Below are positions 12,731 through 23,784 of a stretch of DNA of 64,000 nucleotides, in pieces; the first letter of the stretch is position 1; each line of letters begins with the position of its first letter. The notes beneath the pieces were generated by a model. The model was not told where the DNA came from. It saw only the letters and a list, made by a program, of their open reading frames with translations, and made no database searches. Source of the DNA: an uncultured Gammaproteobacteria bacterium (GTDB lineage: Bacteria; Pseudomonadota; Gammaproteobacteria; UBA6429; Thiohalophilaceae); assembly GCA_913064945.1 (NCBI GenBank), contig CAJYAN010000006.1, positions 62,001 to 126,000 on the forward strand, in the 5' to 3' direction. The translations under genes and the position numbers were made by a program.

Positions 12731-13867
12731 GTGAAAAAGGTCATGATCATTGCCGGCGAGGCCTCGGGCGATCAACACGCGGCGCTACTGGTCGGTGCCG
12801 TCCATGAAAAGCAGCCCGATATTGAGTTCTTTGGCATTGGCGGTGAGAAAATGCGTGCCGCTGGTGTCGAGACACTGGTCGATGCCGCCGAGATGGCGGT
12901 GGTCGGTTTGATCGAAGTACTGGCACACCGCAAGGTCATATTCGGTGCCCTGAATCAGATGCGTGCTTTATTGCTTGAGCGTAATCCTGAACTACTGATC
13001 CTGGTTGACTACCCGGAGTTTAACCTGCGCCTGGCCAGAGATGCCAAAGCGGCTGGTATCAAGGTATTATTTTATATCAGTCCACAGGTCTGGGCCTGGA
13101 GACAGAAACGTGTCCACACCATACGCGAACGTGTCAACATGATGGCCGTGGTCTTTCCATTCGAAGCGGATTTTTACCAACAGCACCAGGTCCCGGTACG
13201 TTATGTCGGTCATCCGCTGGTCAACGAGGTCAAATCCAGCAAACCCCGTCCAGAATTACTCACAGAATTTTCACTGCAGACGGAACAACCAGTGGTCGGC
13301 ATTTTTCCCGGGAGTCGCAAGAGCGAGATTAAACGCCTGTTACCCATACTGATGAAGGCGGCGCGAATCATTCATCAACAACAGCCCGAGGTACAATTTG
13401 TGATGCCACTGGCATCAACCATGAACGAGGCTTTTCTCAACCTCGATACGGATCCGCTACGCTCCCATATCAAGATTATTCCGCGTCGCAGTTACGACGT
13501 GATTGAAGTCTGTGATGCCATTATGACAGTCTCCGGGACGGTCACGCTGGAAATCGCCCTGATGCAAAAACCCATGGTGATTATTAACAAGGTCGCCTGG
13601 CTGACTTATTACATTGTGCGGCGCATGCTAAAGATCAAACACCTGGGGCTGTGCAATATCGTCGCCGACCAGCGCCTGGTACCGGAACTGATTCAACACG
13701 ACGCAAAACCTGACCTGATTGCCAACGCGGTATTACGGTTTCTACATGATGACGACTATCGGCAGAACACCATTGCCACATTGCAGATTGTCAAAGAACG
13801 GTTGGGAGATATCGACGCCACAGAGCAGGTGGCGGACCTGACGCTGGAAATGCTTGGCGTAGTCTAA
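12731..13867 (+). CDS. lpxB: Lipid-A-disaccharide synthase
   Basis: LpxB joins UDP-2,3-diacylglucosamine to lipid X to form the lipid A disaccharide at the inner membrane. The start is the GTG at 12731 (VKKVMIIAGEASGDQHA), with AAGGA eight bases upstream; this start aligns with the family N-terminus. GEASGDQ, FYISPQVWAWR, GHPL and PGSRKSEI are the usual GT19 motifs. At 378 residues it is a normal length. It is transcribed toward lpxA, and the two stop codons overlap tail to tail, which is unusual because they are normally co-directional. Confidence 0.97.
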   Translation: MKKVMIIAGEASGDQHAALLVGAVHEKQPDIEFFGIGGEKMRAAGVETLVDAAEMAVVGLIEVLAHRKVIFGALNQMRALLLERNPELLILVDYPEFNLRLARDAKAAGIKVLFYISPQVWAWRQKRVHTIRERVNMMAVVFPFEADFYQQHQVPVRYVGHPLVNEVKSSKPRPELLTEFSLQTEQPVVGIFPGSRKSEIKRLLPILMKAARIIHQQQPEVQFVMPLASTMNEAFLNLDTDPLRSHIKIIPRRSYDVIEVCDAIMTVSGTVTLEIALMQKPMVIINKVAWLTYYIVRRMLKIKHLGLCNIVADQRLVPELIQHDAKPDLIANAVLRFLHDDDYRQNTIATLQIVKERLGDIDATEQVADLTLEMLGVV

Positions 13868-14637
13868 CGTAAAATACCGCGTTGTGATTGTTTTAAAAAA
13901 CGGGTTAGCGGTAGGACTTCCGGTTGCGAGACACTCATTACTTCCAGCTTGACTAGAGCTTCTTCCACGGTCATGCCGGAGCGATAAATGGTCTTGTAGG
14001 CATCGCGCAAGATTTTGAGCGCCTCTGCCGAAAAGCCGTGTCGTTTTAATCCTTCACTATTTAGCCCATGTGGATGAGCGGGATTACCGTTAACCATAAT
14101 ATACGGGGGCACATCCTTACTGATTGCACTCCCCATGCCACAAAAGGCATGTTCTCCGACAGTACAAAACTGATGTACCAGGGTAAAGCCGCCCAGAATC
14201 GCATAATCGCCAATGCTGACATGACCGGCAATCGAGGCGCCGTTGGCGAAAATGGTATGGTCACCAACGCAACAGTCATGTGCAATATGAATATAAGCCA
14301 TTAACCAGTTATCGTTACCAATGCGCGTTACCTCACCGCCATCGGCCGTACCACGATTGATCGTAACGAATTCACGAATGGTATTGCGATCGCCGATTTC
14401 GAGTCGGGATTCTTCACCGTGAAATTTCTTGTCCTGCGGTATTTCACCAATAGAGGAAAACTGAAATATACGATTTTCCCGACCAATACGAGTCGGTCCG
14501 TTGATAACGACGTGTGGGCCAATCTCGGTATCCTCACCGATTTCAACATTCGGCCCAATGACACTGAAGGGACCAATACCGACATTACTGGCAATTTTTG
14601 CCGAAGGGTCAACCACCGCTCGGGGGTCAATGGTCAT
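13864..14637 (-). CDS. lpxA: Acyl-ACP--UDP-N-acetylglucosamine O/N-acyltransferase
   Basis: LpxA attaches the first 3-hydroxyacyl chain in lipid A synthesis. The 257-residue sequence shows left-handed beta-helix hexapeptide repeats over residues ~1-185 and a helical C-terminus ending QSQRGILR. The catalytic histidine pair is H117/H120 (IHIAHDC). Residue 168, the position of the acyl-chain ruler Gly173 of E. coli, is methionine (GMGSA), as in Pseudomonas aeruginosa LpxA, which uses C10 chains. With gnnA/gnnB next door the acceptor is probably UDP-GlcNAc3N. The ATG overlaps the fabZ stop by four bases. Confidence 0.97.
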   Translation of the reverse strand: MTIDPRAVVDPSAKIASNVGIGPFSVIGPNVEIGEDTEIGPHVVINGPTRIGRENRIFQFSSIGEIPQDKKFHGEESRLEIGDRNTIREFVTINRGTADGGEVTRIGNDNWLMAYIHIAHDCCVGDHTIFANGASIAGHVSIGDYAILGGFTLVHQFCTVGEHAFCGMGSAISKDVPPYIMVNGNPAHPHGLNSEGLKRHGFSAEALKILRDAYKTIYRSGMTVEEALVKLEVMSVSQPEVLPLTRFLKQSQRGILR

Positions 14638-15083
14638 ACCACTTCACGCTCCGCACACATCAGTTCGGCACTACAGACCACCTTGCCATCAACAAGTGCC
14701 TGGCCATTAAACTTCCAGACACCACGCAACTGCTTGACGTAGTCAACTTCCAGATGAATCTGATCACCGGGTTTTACCGGTTGTTTAAAACGCGCTTTAT
14801 CGATGCCGACAAAATAGTAAAGCGAGTTTGCATCAGGGACACGACCCATAGTGCGAAAAGCCAGTATACCCGTTGCCTGCGCCAGTGCTTCAAGGATCAA
14901 TACGCCCGGCATAACCGGCCGACTGGGAAAGTGGCCGGTAAAATAAGGTTCATTATGGGTCACATTTTTCAGCCCAACCAGACGCTTACCTGGCTCACAT
15001 TCGAGTACCCGATCAATTAATAAAAAGGGATAACGATGCGGCAAATGTTCAAGAATTTGATAAATGTCCAGTTGTTCAGTCAA
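14634..15083 (-). CDS. fabZ: 3-hydroxyacyl-ACP dehydratase FabZ
   Basis: FabZ dehydrates 3-hydroxyacyl-ACP in fatty acid elongation and competes with LpxA and LpxD for the same substrates. The 149-residue hot-dog-fold protein contains [14 protein letters not shown] and the catalytic His/Glu segment [20 protein letters not shown]. It lies between lpxD and lpxA, its standard place, and overlaps lpxA by four bases. Confidence 0.98.
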   Translation of the reverse strand: MTEQLDIYQILEHLPHRYPFLLIDRVLECEPGKRLVGLKNVTHNEPYFTGHFPSRPVMPGVLILEALAQATGILAFRTMGRVPDANSLYYFVGIDKARFKQPVKPGDQIHLEVDYVKQLRGVWKFNGQALVDGKVVCSAELMCAEREVV

Positions 15084-15109
15084 AATTGACTCCTTAAAAA
15101 AATAAAGGC

Positions 15110-16123
15110 CTAATCCTTTTCATGCTCAAGTTTTTTTACACGTTTTAATATATCACCTAAATGACGCATATTGGCCAATTGTTTCGCCCACTTACGGTTT
15201 TCAGTGGCGGGAATACTTCCCCCATAAACACCCGCGTGGATAATCGACTTACTCACCATGGACATACCGAGGATAGTCACATTATCGGTGATTTCAATGT
15301 GGCCAACAATACCGACAGCACCTGCAATCATACAATGACAGCCAATTTTGGTACTACCTGCAATCGCCGTTGAAGAAGCGATCACCGTATGTGCTCCAAT
15401 CTCGACATTATGAGCAACCTGTATCAGGTTATCCAGCTTCACACCATCACCAATCCTGGTGTCTTCGATACTGCCGCGGTCAATCGTTGTATTGGCGCCG
15501 ACTTCGACATCATCGCCAATAATTACCCTGCCGATTTGCGGGACCTTCAGCCAGCAACCTTCATCATTTGCCTGACCAAAGCCATCAGCACCAATGACAA
15601 CACCCGGATGTAGCAGGACCCGTTTACCAAGATGGCAGTCTCTGGAAATAGTGACATTTGCCCGCAGTATACTACCCGCGCCGATGGAGACGTCTTCTTC
15701 AATCACAGTACCTGCATGTATCTGCACACCCTGACCAATCTGAACATTTCTACCAATATAGGTATTAGCGCCAATCCAGGCGTCACTGGCAATGCTGGCA
15801 TCGGCTTCAACAACGGCAGAGGCATGCACAGCCGCAACGGGCATTGCCGTCGGATGCAACAGCATTGCAATTTTTGCATAGGCCGCATGGGGATTTTTAA
15901 CCACAATGGCATTTGTTTGACAGGACTCCAGACAGTCGCTGGGGAGAATCACGGCAGAGGCCTGCGTCACTGCGAGGGGGGCAAGATATTTTCGGTTAAT
16001 CAGAAAACCAATCTGACCCTGAGATGCCTTATCGAGTGTAGCAATTGAAGCAATTTGTACTTTGGGGTCACCTACCACTTCACCATTCACTAAATCTGCC
16101 AAGTGCTGAAGTGTATACGACAA
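15110..16123 (-). CDS. lpxD: UDP-3-O-(3-hydroxyacyl)glucosamine N-acyltransferase
   Basis: LpxD adds the second, amide-linked hydroxyacyl chain at C2 of the lipid A precursor. The 337-residue protein has the N-terminal uridine-binding domain ([11 protein letters not shown]), a long hexapeptide-repeat beta-helix (residues ~100-300), the GADGFGQA loop and the catalytic histidine in [11 protein letters not shown], and a C-terminal helix ending KKLEHEKD. It follows ompH by 35 bases, as in most gammaproteobacteria. Confidence 0.97.
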   Translation of the reverse strand: MSYTLQHLADLVNGEVVGDPKVQIASIATLDKASQGQIGFLINRKYLAPLAVTQASAVILPSDCLESCQTNAIVVKNPHAAYAKIAMLLHPTAMPVAAVHASAVVEADASIASDAWIGANTYIGRNVQIGQGVQIHAGTVIEEDVSIGAGSILRANVTISRDCHLGKRVLLHPGVVIGADGFGQANDEGCWLKVPQIGRVIIGDDVEVGANTTIDRGSIEDTRIGDGVKLDNLIQVAHNVEIGAHTVIASSTAIAGSTKIGCHCMIAGAVGIVGHIEITDNVTILGMSMVSKSIIHAGVYGGSIPATENRKWAKQLANMRHLGDILKRVKKLEHEKD

Positions 16124-16158
16124 TGAGGTAACTCCCAGAGCTATTGATTGATGAACCG

Positions 16159-16704
16159 TTATTTTTGCTCAGTAGCTGAATTAACACCGGGTGATGAATG
16201 GTCATCTTTTAATTGCTGCAAAACACGTTCGGTGACATTGACACGCTTGTTTGCGAATAACACACTGTCTCCAAGTATCAGGTCATAATTATCTTTTTTG
16301 GCGATACGTACAATTGCATCGAAGACAATTTTTTGTAGTTTGCCAAGCTCATCATTACGACGTAGATTTAAATCCTCGTTAAACTCTTCCTTGGCCCGTT
16401 TAATATCCCGCTGAAGTGAGAGGACTTCACGTTCGTTTCTTTTACGCGCACTGTCACTCATCACTACGGCATTTTTTGCCATCGTATCTTCAATTTTTTT
16501 CAGACTTTTTTGCATGTCGAGGATTTTATTCTCACGTGGAGCAAATTCCTTTTCCAGTTTTTTTCTGGCGGCATCCGCTTGCGGCGCTTTTTTCAGAAGA
16601 TAGGCGGTATCGACAAACCCGAGTTTCAATTCTTCCGCCAGCACCCCCCCGGTCATTGACAGGAGTGCAAATAGGAATACAAATGCTGTCATTGGCTTTG
16701 TCAT
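16159..16704 (-). CDS. skp: Periplasmic chaperone OmpH/Skp family
   Basis: Skp holds unfolded outer-membrane proteins in the periplasm before they reach BamA. The start at 16704 gives a signal peptide (MTKPMTAFVFLF...GGVLAEE) with a probable cut after VLA; an upstream TTG at 16719 is less likely. The mature part is highly charged and helical (residues ~30-140, many KKLEKEF-type stretches), consistent with the coiled-coil tentacles. It sits between bamA and lpxD, the conserved position. Confidence 0.93.
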   Translation of the reverse strand: MTKPMTAFVFLFALLSMTGGVLAEELKLGFVDTAYLLKKAPQADAARKKLEKEFAPRENKILDMQKSLKKIEDTMAKNAVVMSDSARKRNEREVLSLQRDIKRAKEEFNEDLNLRRNDELGKLQKIVFDAIVRIAKKDNYDLILGDSVLFANKRVNVTERVLQQLKDDHSSPGVNSATEQK

Positions 16705-16748
16705 TTCTAGCGTTCTCAATCCAGTAAAGTGCTCTAATAATATACGAT

Positions 16749-19034
16749 TTAAAATGGACTTCCCAATGTAAATTGGAAAGATTGCAGCTTATCACCCGGT
16801 TTGTTATTTAATGGCTTGGCCAGGCTAAAGCGCATGGCACCCACCGGGGTCAGCCAGATCATCGATACACCCGTCGAATAGCGTAGCTCACCCAGATCCA
16901 GTGGCTTACCCACCCCATAAGCATAGCCACCATCCACAAACAGGCTAAAGCGCATGGACTTGTTATCCTGGCCATCAAATGTGGGCAGAATCATCTCCAG
17001 ATTACCCACAATACGGCGGTCACCACCTAACGGATTTCCAAAGGTGTCTAATGGCCCCAGGCTGCTATTGTCATAGCCCCGGACAGAACGCCCGCCGCCG
17101 GCATAATAATTCTGGAACGGTGGTAACGAACCCGTTTTTCCATAACCGTCACCATAGCCTAATTGCAGCGTTGCCGCCAGATTCATGCCCCACGGCATGG
17201 GCACATACTGGCTATGCCGAAAGCCAATTTTATAGTATTCGAGGTCGCTACCCGGGATAGTGGTATCAACGGTCACCTGACTCAAATACCCGGCTGAGGC
17301 AAAAATCGCACGATCACGCCTGTCCTTGGTCCAGGAATTATTCAGAGTATAGACACCATAGGTAGAACCAAATTTGTCGATAAAGTCCGTGAAGTCTTTT
17401 GAGGTCGTCGTCGATGTCAACAACTCGGTTTTCTCATAACCGAGGCCAGAACGAAATGTTGAATATTCGGACAAGGGAATACCAAACGTCAAAGTCAGTC
17501 CATAGCTATTTGTCGAGTAATTACTAATCGCCGCCTGTGCGGCATCTACCTGACGTTTGTAGACACTAAATCCGCGGCTGACACCCGACTCGGTGAAATA
17601 CGGATTAAAGTATTCAAAACTGTAATTTTTTGTCACCTGACTGTTATCGATGCTGACACTGACCTTATTACCCGTACCCACAAAATTATCTTGCGACAGG
17701 GAAAAGTTAATCAGGGCACCCTGTTGGTCAGAGTAGCCGACCCCCAGGGAGAGAGAGCCTGTAGGCCGTTCCTTTACGGAATAATTAACGTCCACCTGAT
17801 CAAGCGTGCCGGGGACAGCCGGGGTCTCGACATTAACCTCATCAAAAAATCCGAGTCGATCCAGACGAGATTTTGATTCGGAGACACTCTTGGTCGACAA
17901 CCAGCTGGATTCCATCTGGCGAATTTCACGACGGATCACCTTGTCTTTTGATTTTGTGTTACCAACAATATTGACACGCCGCACATAGACTCGTCGACCA
18001 GGGTCAACATAGACCGTCAGGGCGACACTGCGTGAATCGTTATCAATATCGGGGACAATATTGACATTGGCAAAGGCGTAGCCTCTCTCAGCGAGGGCAT
18101 CACTTAAAAGCTTGCTCGTCTCAGAAACTTTTTTGCGCGAGAAAATTTCTGCTTTTTTAAACGTAATAATCTTTTTAATATCAGCAACCGACAAAATGGC
18201 AGGGTCCGTGATGATTTTGACATCACGAACAGTGAATCGCTCACCCTCAGAGATATTAATTGTAATGTAGACATCTTCCTTATTCGGCGTCAGCGCTACC
18301 TGAGTGGAGCGTATAGTAAAATTGATATATCCCTGATCCATATAAAAGGAACGTAACTTTTCAATATCACCCTGCAAGGTTTGCTTGTTATATTTATCAT
18401 AATTACCGAAAAAAGAAATGCCGCCCAATTCCAGTCGATTCGTCAATTGTTTTGTATCAAAAACATGGTTGCCAATAATATTGAGTTTATAAACTCTGGC
18501 CTCCTCGCCCTCCGCTATTTTAATCAGGACATCGACCCGGTTACGCTCCAGGGGCGTTATTTTGGTGTCGACTTTGACTGCATATTTTCCCAATGCATAA
18601 TATTGTCGTTGTAACTCACGATCGATGGTCTCAAGTACGGAGCGGTTAAATACTCTACCTTCCTTGAGTCCAGCCGAAGCTAACGCCTTTTTCAGATCAG
18701 CTGTCTTGATAACATCGTTGCCCTCGACTTTAATACTGGCGATAGCCGGACGTTCGGCAACAAACACTACCAGTACATTACCTTCACGCTCAAAGGAAAT
18801 ATCTTTAAAGAAGCCGGTTTTATACAGCCGACTAAGGGCCTGGGCGGATTGTTCCTTATCAAAAGTATCGCCAATTTTTATTGTCAGGTAGTTAAATACC
18901 GTACCAACTGATATACGCTGCAGTCCTTCCAGGCGAATATCCTTTACAACGAACTTCTCCAGTGCCTGTGCAGGCATCGACAAAGAGAGTGACAGAGACA
19001 ACAGCAGCAAAAAAAAGATTTTTTTCATTATCAT
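16749..19034 (-). CDS. bamA: Outer membrane protein assembly factor BamA
   Basis: BamA is the central beta-barrel that inserts other barrels in the outer membrane. A signal peptide with a run of leucine and serine (residues 3-24, ending PAQA) precedes five POTRA domains (residues ~25-420) and a 16-strand barrel to the C-terminus. The barrel contains the conserved lid-lock loop motif GGRRSVRGYD-like sequence (here GGGRSVRGYD near residue 650) and ends in Phe (TLGSPF), the outer-membrane sorting signal. The length of 761 is normal. Its ATG overlaps the rseP stop. Confidence 0.98.
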   Translation of the reverse strand: MIMKKIFFLLLLSLSLSLSMPAQALEKFVVKDIRLEGLQRISVGTVFNYLTIKIGDTFDKEQSAQALSRLYKTGFFKDISFEREGNVLVVFVAERPAIASIKVEGNDVIKTADLKKALASAGLKEGRVFNRSVLETIDRELQRQYYALGKYAVKVDTKITPLERNRVDVLIKIAEGEEARVYKLNIIGNHVFDTKQLTNRLELGGISFFGNYDKYNKQTLQGDIEKLRSFYMDQGYINFTIRSTQVALTPNKEDVYITINISEGERFTVRDVKIITDPAILSVADIKKIITFKKAEIFSRKKVSETSKLLSDALAERGYAFANVNIVPDIDNDSRSVALTVYVDPGRRVYVRRVNIVGNTKSKDKVIRREIRQMESSWLSTKSVSESKSRLDRLGFFDEVNVETPAVPGTLDQVDVNYSVKERPTGSLSLGVGYSDQQGALINFSLSQDNFVGTGNKVSVSIDNSQVTKNYSFEYFNPYFTESGVSRGFSVYKRQVDAAQAAISNYSTNSYGLTLTFGIPLSEYSTFRSGLGYEKTELLTSTTTSKDFTDFIDKFGSTYGVYTLNNSWTKDRRDRAIFASAGYLSQVTVDTTIPGSDLEYYKIGFRHSQYVPMPWGMNLAATLQLGYGDGYGKTGSLPPFQNYYAGGGRSVRGYDNSSLGPLDTFGNPLGGDRRIVGNLEMILPTFDGQDNKSMRFSLFVDGGYAYGVGKPLDLGELRYSTGVSMIWLTPVGAMRFSLAKPLNNKPGDKLQSFQFTLGSPF

Positions 19035-20392
19035 TTAAAAATTCGTACGATATCGTTATAAAAGGCCAACATCATTAATGTCAACAGTAAGGCCATACCA
19101 ACACGTTGCCCCATTTCCTGAATTGACTCCGACACAGGACTACCCTTCACCGCCTCGATGCAGTAATACATCAAATGTCCGCCATCCAGAATGGGGATGG
19201 GGAGAAGATTTAAAATTCCGAGATTAATACTAACAAAGGCGATAAAACCAAGAAACCAGGGCAGGCCTGCGCTGGCGGAAGCCCCCGCACTCTGGGCGAT
19301 ACCAATCGGACCACTAATATTCTTTACTGAAATATTACCGGAGAGTAATTTCATGAATAATTGAAGACTCATCACAGTTTTATCCCAAGTCGCCTTCAGT
19401 GATTTTGGCAAGGCGGAAAAAAATGGGTACTGATAGTGGACAATCAAGTCGTCTGGGATTTTGATTGGTGTGTGCGAGACTCCCAGCCTTCCAATCTGTT
19501 TACCCTCAACTGTCACGCTTGCAGGAGTCACCAGGAGTGTCTTGCGATATCCATTCCGCTCAATCTCCAGGCTCAATTTTTTTCCTGCGTGGGCCTGCAC
19601 ATACGTCACTAGGTCACGCCAGTCATTCATGGGGGTGGCGTTAATTTGCAGTATATGATCACCGGTTTGTAAACCTGCCTGCATTGCCGGGCTGTCCTTA
19701 CTGACTTCCCCAACCACGACGGGAATCTCGGGGAACCACATACGCAGACCAATCTCACGGAAAAATTTCGAGGGCTCGGCCGCATCATTAAAATGCGTCA
19801 GGTCAAGCTGAACATCCTGCTGAGTACCATTGGCTTTTTTAATCTGCAGGGTAACATTGTTTTTTTCCAGAGCAGCCAGAATCAGTTGTTCACTGGCAAT
19901 GCTATTAATCGGCGTTGCTTGTCCCTGGATAGAAAGGATTTGATCGTTTTTTTGCAGACCGGCACGACTGGCAGGGGAATCCACGTAGACCTGACCAATA
20001 ACCGGTTTAATGTCATCCATACCAATGGTGTACATGGCCCAGTAGGCAAGGATGGCAAACAATAAATTAAAAATTGGGCCGGCGGCGACAATCGCGATAC
20101 GTGTCATAACGGGTTGACGATTGAAGGCACGATTCAGTTCCTGCGGTGCCACTTCGCCTTCACGTTCATCCAGCATCTTGACATAGCCGCCCAAAGGCAA
20201 TGCCGCAATCACGTACTCGGTTTGATCGGGACCAAAGGTGCGCTTCCATAGTGGTTTTCCAAAACCGATGGAATAACGCAGCACTTTCACGCCCAGCTTC
20301 TTGGCTACCCAGAAGTGTCCAAATTCATGGACCGCGATCAAAATACTAATCGCTACCAGAAAAGCCGCGATCATAAATAGTATGCTACTCAT
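19031..20392 (-). CDS. rseP: Site-2 intramembrane zinc protease RseP
   Basis: RseP cuts the anti-sigma factor RseA inside the membrane after DegS, releasing sigma-E. The start at 20392 is backed by AGGAGAGGG just upstream; an earlier in-frame Met at 20425 lies inside dxr. The zinc motif HEFGH is near residue 22 and the third ligand is in LDGGH near residue 400. Two PDZ domains occupy residues ~110-300 and four membrane helices are visible. It lies between dxr and bamA, as usual, so envelope stress control and BamA are co-transcribed. Confidence 0.97.
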   Translation of the reverse strand: MSSILFMIAAFLVAISILIAVHEFGHFWVAKKLGVKVLRYSIGFGKPLWKRTFGPDQTEYVIAALPLGGYVKMLDEREGEVAPQELNRAFNRQPVMTRIAIVAAGPIFNLLFAILAYWAMYTIGMDDIKPVIGQVYVDSPASRAGLQKNDQILSIQGQATPINSIASEQLILAALEKNNVTLQIKKANGTQQDVQLDLTHFNDAAEPSKFFREIGLRMWFPEIPVVVGEVSKDSPAMQAGLQTGDHILQINATPMNDWRDLVTYVQAHAGKKLSLEIERNGYRKTLLVTPASVTVEGKQIGRLGVSHTPIKIPDDLIVHYQYPFFSALPKSLKATWDKTVMSLQLFMKLLSGNISVKNISGPIGIAQSAGASASAGLPWFLGFIAFVSINLGILNLLPIPILDGGHLMYYCIEAVKGSPVSESIQEMGQRVGMALLLTLMMLAFYNDIVRIFK

Positions 20393-21594
20393 GCCCTCTC
20401 CTGTCGCTTGTTTGTTTGCCGACACATTTCCACTTCGGCCCTGGCCAGGAGACGTGCCTCCTGATCGGCCTGCATGACGTGTTCAAGCCGGTCGGCACTT
20501 CCGATACTGTTTCGGGAGAGGACGTTTTCAATCACTTTTGGTATATCGGTAAATCGGATGTCCTGATTCAAAAAATGCTCCACGGCAATTTCATTGGCCG
20601 CGTTCATGATGGTGGCGGCTGTTCCTCCACGGCGACACGCCTCAGCGGCCAGGCGCAGGCATGGAAAACGGGCAAAATCCGGTCTCTCGAAATCCAGACG
20701 CCCAACTGCAAACAGGTCCAGGGGCTGTACGCCTGAGGACATTCGCTGCGGCCAGGCCAGGGCATGGGCGATCGGGGTACGCATGTCAGGCTGCCCCAGT
20801 TGTGCCAGGACCGAACCATCAATATATTCCACCATGGAATGAATTATACTCTGCGGATGTACGACAATTTCAATCTCATCGGGCTGTGCATTAAATAACC
20901 AGCAGGCCTCTATAAACTCCAGCCCCTTGTTCATCATGGTCGCCGAATCCACCGAAATTTTACGCCCCATATCCCAGTTAGGATGTGCACAGGCCTCATC
21001 CGGTGTGACCCTGGAGAGACTTTCAATATCGACGCTTCGAAACGGGCCACCAGAACCGGTTAACAGGATACGTTTGACCCCAACCGCTGACAGACCTTGA
21101 TGATAGTCCGTAGGTAGACACTGAAAAATGGCATTATGTTCACTATCAATCGGTAGTAATTCGGCCTGATTCTGTCGAATAGCATCCATAAACAACTGAC
21201 CCGACATGACCAGGGCCTCTTTGTTCGCCAGCAGGACACGCTTACCGGCATTGGCCGCCGCCAGGGTCGGAGCCAGACCGGCCGCGCCAACAATGGCCGC
21301 CATCACATCACTAACAGACTCATGCGCTGCGACCGTAACGAGTCCCGCTTCACCGCCAAGTACTTCGGTATTCGGACACGACCTTTTAATTCTGCTGGAT
21401 AATTCTTCGGCGGCCTCGGCCTTGGCCATAACCGCGTAGGTCGGCTGATATTTTTCACAAAGTTGCGCCAGGCGTTCAACCTGCTGATTAGCGGTCAAGG
21501 CGACGATGTGATAGCGATCCGCATGTTGCTCCAGCACATTCAGTGTATTCAGACCGATAGAGCCGGTTGCCCCCAGAATCGTAATTCCCCTCAT
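20389..21594 (-). CDS. dxr: 1-deoxy-D-xylulose 5-phosphate reductoisomerase
   Basis: Dxr (IspC) converts DXP to methylerythritol phosphate with NADPH, the first committed step of the MEP isoprenoid pathway. The N-terminal [15 protein letters not shown] is the NADPH-binding fold; [13 protein letters not shown] and LTGSGGPFR are the metal and substrate-binding segments. The 401-residue length is normal. It overlaps cdsA upstream and rseP downstream by four bases each, so these genes are coupled. Confidence 0.98.
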   Translation of the reverse strand: MRGITILGATGSIGLNTLNVLEQHADRYHIVALTANQQVERLAQLCEKYQPTYAVMAKAEAAEELSSRIKRSCPNTEVLGGEAGLVTVAAHESVSDVMAAIVGAAGLAPTLAAANAGKRVLLANKEALVMSGQLFMDAIRQNQAELLPIDSEHNAIFQCLPTDYHQGLSAVGVKRILLTGSGGPFRSVDIESLSRVTPDEACAHPNWDMGRKISVDSATMMNKGLEFIEACWLFNAQPDEIEIVVHPQSIIHSMVEYIDGSVLAQLGQPDMRTPIAHALAWPQRMSSGVQPLDLFAVGRLDFERPDFARFPCLRLAAEACRRGGTAATIMNAANEIAVEHFLNQDIRFTDIPKVIENVLSRNSIGSADRLEHVMQADQEARLLARAEVEMCRQTNKRQERA

Positions 21595-22421
21595 CGGATA
21601 ACCCCGACCAGGAACAGCCCCATGACAAACACGGGTGCCGCCGCCATAAGACTGTCGATTCGATCCAGAATACCACCATGCCCGGGTAACAGGTGACTGC
21701 TATCCTTGAGATGAACCTCTCGCTTATACATGCTTTCAAACAGGTCACCCATAACTGAAAATAAAATACTAATCACAATCACAGGTATGACGAACAGCAC
21801 ATCCGGTTTCAATAGCGGCTGAAAAAATACAATACTCGAGGCGACCAACGTACCGCCAATGACACCACCAATCACCCCCATCCAGGTCTTCCCAGGACTC
21901 ACGCGAGGCAGAAGTTTTACGCTCCCCCATTGACGTCCGGTAAAATAGGCGAAGCTATCTGCACCCCAGATTAGAAATAAGAGTGTCAATACCAGCCAGG
22001 GACCGGCGGGTTGTGCATGTAATAAATGTAATGCCAACAGCAGGCCCAGCAACACAATACAACCTTCAATATACCGAAATATAATATCGACCAGGCCAAG
22101 TTGAATGGATGTTTCCGAGAAACGGATTACCCGGATCGAGGCGGCTAACCACCAGGACGAGAGAAAGGCAAACACTTTCCAGCCATCGATGACGGCATAG
22201 AAATCGACATAGTGTACGGCCAGTACTAACACGCCAAATACCAGTGTACAAACCAGCCGTGCCATGGTCGAAGTGATCCCCGCCAGGCGCGACCACTCCC
22301 ACATGCCCAAAATAACCGTGACAAACAAAAACCACCAGAAGACAAGCTGATTTGCCTGAAAAACCAGCCACATGGCCGGCAGGCCCAGGGCAAAGGCGGT
22401 AATGAACCGGGTCCTAAGCAT
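21591..22421 (-). CDS. cdsA: Phosphatidate cytidylyltransferase
   Basis: CdsA makes CDP-diacylglycerol from phosphatidate and CTP in the inner membrane, the branch point for all phospholipids. Several hydrophobic helices fill residues ~8-200. The family signature is the C-terminal [21 protein letters not shown]...[12 protein letters not shown] region. The start at 22421 ([10 protein letters not shown]) places the first membrane helix right at the N-terminus and overlaps uppS by eight bases. A Met eight codons further upstream is possible. Confidence 0.95.
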   Translation of the reverse strand: MLRTRFITAFALGLPAMWLVFQANQLVFWWFLFVTVILGMWEWSRLAGITSTMARLVCTLVFGVLVLAVHYVDFYAVIDGWKVFAFLSSWWLAASIRVIRFSETSIQLGLVDIIFRYIEGCIVLLGLLLALHLLHAQPAGPWLVLTLLFLIWGADSFAYFTGRQWGSVKLLPRVSPGKTWMGVIGGVIGGTLVASSIVFFQPLLKPDVLFVIPVIVISILFSVMGDLFESMYKREVHLKDSSHLLPGHGGILDRIDSLMAAAPVFVMGLFLVGVIR

Positions 22422-23181
22422 TCTTGACTTTCTCAACCTGCTCACCCGTCAAACCAAAGCGGCGTTGACGTTGAGCAAACGAATTAATGGCCTCCTGTAA
22501 AACCTCCCGGTTAAAATCAGGCCACAGCGTGCGGGTAAAAAACAGCTCCGTATAAGCGAGTTGCCAGATTAGAAAATTGCTGATGCGTTGTTCGCCACCG
22601 GTTCGAATAAACAGATCCGGTTCGGGTAAGTCATGCATACTGATTTCGGCGTGGATATGTTCAGGAGTAATCTCGTCTGCCGAGAGCTCGCCGCGCTCAA
22701 CACGTTGGGCAACCTGTCGTGTCGCCTGGGTAATATCCCAACGACCACCGTAGTTTGCCGCGATGATCAGTGTCAGACCGGTATTTTTTTCTGTTAGTTG
22801 CTCGGCATCATTAATCAGTTTTTGAAGTTTGGTTTTGAAAGCGCTTCTGTCTCCGATCAGGCGGAAACGGACATTGCTCTTATGCAGTTTTTTGATCTCG
22901 CCCTGCAGCGCCGTCATGAAGAGTTCCATTAACAAACCGACTTCTTTTTGCGGACGACGCCAGTTTTCACTGGAAAAGGCGAACAGGGTCAAGACATCGA
23001 CACCCAGTTCACCACAGACACGCACTACACCACGTACGGCTTCGACACCCGCACGATGTCCGGCGACTCTGGGAAGAGTCCTGGCCTGGGCCCAGCGACC
23101 GTTACCATCCATAATGATGGCGATGTGCCGTGGCAAGCAGCCCATCGGTAAATCTTCGATGTTTGCATCGGTGGTAGACAT
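22414..23181 (-). CDS. uppS: Undecaprenyl diphosphate synthase
   Basis: UppS (IspU) builds the C55 undecaprenyl diphosphate carrier by cis-prenyl transfer. The catalytic aspartate is in AIIMDGNGRWA (residues ~21-31), and the conserved SSENWRRP, GGRWDI and RTGGEQRISNFLIWQ motifs follow. It has 255 residues. The carrier made here is the lipid to which ArnC later attaches Ara4FN. It is 45 bases from frr. Confidence 0.98.
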   Translation of the reverse strand: MSTTDANIEDLPMGCLPRHIAIIMDGNGRWAQARTLPRVAGHRAGVEAVRGVVRVCGELGVDVLTLFAFSSENWRRPQKEVGLLMELFMTALQGEIKKLHKSNVRFRLIGDRSAFKTKLQKLINDAEQLTEKNTGLTLIIAANYGGRWDITQATRQVAQRVERGELSADEITPEHIHAEISMHDLPEPDLFIRTGGEQRISNFLIWQLAYTELFFTRTLWPDFNREVLQEAINSFAQRQRRFGLTGEQVEKVKNA

Positions 23182-23226
23182 ACCCGCCCCTTGCCTACTT
23201 GGATTTAAATGAAATTCCCTGACGGA

Positions 23227-23784
23227 TTAAATCTCCATCAAGTCCTTTTCTTTTTCAACTAATAGCCTGTCTACTTCGGCGACATATTTATCGGTAATCT
23301 TCTGCACATCAGCCTGCGCCGAACGTTCATCGTCTTCGGTAATATCTTTTTCTTTCAAAAGACTTTTTAAATCACCGAGGACATCACGCCGAATATTACG
23401 AATCGCCACCTTGGCACCCTCTCCCTCCTGCTTGACCACACGGATCAGGTCCTTGCGGCGTTCTTCCGTCAAGGCGGGTAGCGGGACGCGAATCACTTCA
23501 CCGGCAGTTGCCGGATTGAGGCCCATATCTGCCGTCAGTATCGCCTTTTCAACCACAGGCACCATCGGCTTTTCCCAGGGAGTGACCGTCAACATACGGG
23601 CGTCGGCAACACTAATATTGGCGACCTGACTCAACGGTACTTCAGAGCCATAATAATCCACGGTAATATGTTCAAGAATTGAAGGATGGGCTCGACCTGT
23701 ACGAATTTTGCTGAGGTCATTTTTCAGTGAATCAATACTCTTGCCCATACGGGTATCAGCATCTTTTTTTAAATCATCAATCAT
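23227..23784 (-). CDS. frr: Ribosome recycling factor
   Basis: RRF splits the post-termination ribosome together with EF-G. The 185-residue sequence matches the family: N-terminal helix with [23 protein letters not shown], the hinge and domain II around [14 protein letters not shown] and WEKP, and a C-terminal helical bundle ending [10 protein letters not shown]. The ATG overlaps the pyrH stop by four bases. Confidence 0.98.
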   Translation of the reverse strand: MIDDLKKDADTRMGKSIDSLKNDLSKIRTGRAHPSILEHITVDYYGSEVPLSQVANISVADARMLTVTPWEKPMVPVVEKAILTADMGLNPATAGEVIRVPLPALTEERRKDLIRVVKQEGEGAKVAIRNIRRDVLGDLKSLLKEKDITEDDERSAQADVQKITDKYVAEVDRLLVEKEKDLMEI

